DNA of 64,000 bases, taken from Amoebidium appalachense (Eukaryota > Ichthyosporea). The notes under the pieces were generated by a model, which saw nothing but the letters and a program-made list of their open reading frames with translations, was not told where the DNA came from and searched no databases. The position numbers were made by a program, and so were the translations under genes. Location of the stretch: contig CAVNZM010000003.1 of NCBI GenBank assembly GCA_963693365.1, forward strand, positions 13,206,001 to 13,270,000, read 5' to 3'. Positions 63,944 to 64,000 of the stretch are shown in pieces (the first letter of the stretch is position 1; the number at the start of each line of letters is the position of its first letter).

Positions 63944-64000
63944 GTTTGTGTATGTCTCTACGGAGGGGGGGGGGGGGGGGGATATAGGGAAGGGGCACGC
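63366..64000. other. Upstream PSAT intron sequence, no exon seen
   Basis: No PSAT exon is recognisable on the minus strand. Holds a G-run at 63397-63411, GTGTGT and (GTG)n blocks at 63840-63945, and a G-run at 63966-63981. Confidence 0.5.

Overview
The window is nuclear DNA from a eukaryote. It carries spliced genes with GT-AG introns, three kinds of retrotransposon, a long satellite array, and a very high load of (C)n/(G)n, (CA)n/(TG)n and mixed low-complexity tracts. The three host genes are conserved enzymes whose protein sequences look animal- or protist-like. I cannot name the species; a large-genome unicellular eukaryote or early opisthokont is my best inference, not a demonstrated one.

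Layout. (1) 1-1950: an intronless unknown gene (645-1883) with a zinc-finger-like motif. (2) 1957-7392: a complete Ngaro-like DIRS-order retrotransposon with Gag, RT-RNase H and tyrosine recombinase ORFs, in the split-direct-repeat arrangement A1-ORFs-B1-A2-B2. (3) 7393-11552: decayed repeats and a broken copia-type gag fragment. (4) 11553-15487: a second Ngaro copy (minus) lacking RT-RH. (5) 15523-23781: a Ty3/gypsy chromovirus with two LTRs, interrupted by several frame breaks. (6) 23782-29500: macro tandem repeats, G/C tracts and a 183-bp satellite. (7) 29510-33957: a third Ngaro copy (minus) with an intact RT-RH ORF, a deleted gag and a frameshifted recombinase. (8) 33958-39678: (TG)n/(GGGA)n blocks, a field rich in an ATTGGCAATA motif, and a copia zinc-knuckle remnant. 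(9) 39679-46456 (+): complete 10-exon 3-hydroxyisobutyrate dehydrogenase. (10) 47891-56088 (+): complete 7-exon S28 serine peptidase. (11) 57981-63365 (-): the 3' eight exons of phosphoserine aminotransferase, continuing off the right edge and convergent with the S28 gene.

The most interesting material is inside the introns of the three host genes. A short repeat with tRNA-promoter-like boxes and a C-run at its 3' end occurs eight times, and all eight copies point in the direction of the host gene. Introns repeatedly contain decayed tandem copies of the adjoining exon edge with its splice site, in all three genes. Many introns share one layout: donor, then a C-run, then filler, then (CA)n running into the acceptor. 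Together these suggest that introns here grow by tandem duplication across splice sites and by strand-locked insertion of a repeat.

The genes do not form a pathway cluster: one is valine catabolism (mitochondrial), one a secretory or lysosomal-type peptidase, one serine biosynthesis. The elements between them are independent insertions. Several frame breaks in the retroelements sit in long G or C runs, so homopolymer miscalls in the assembly must be kept in mind throughout.
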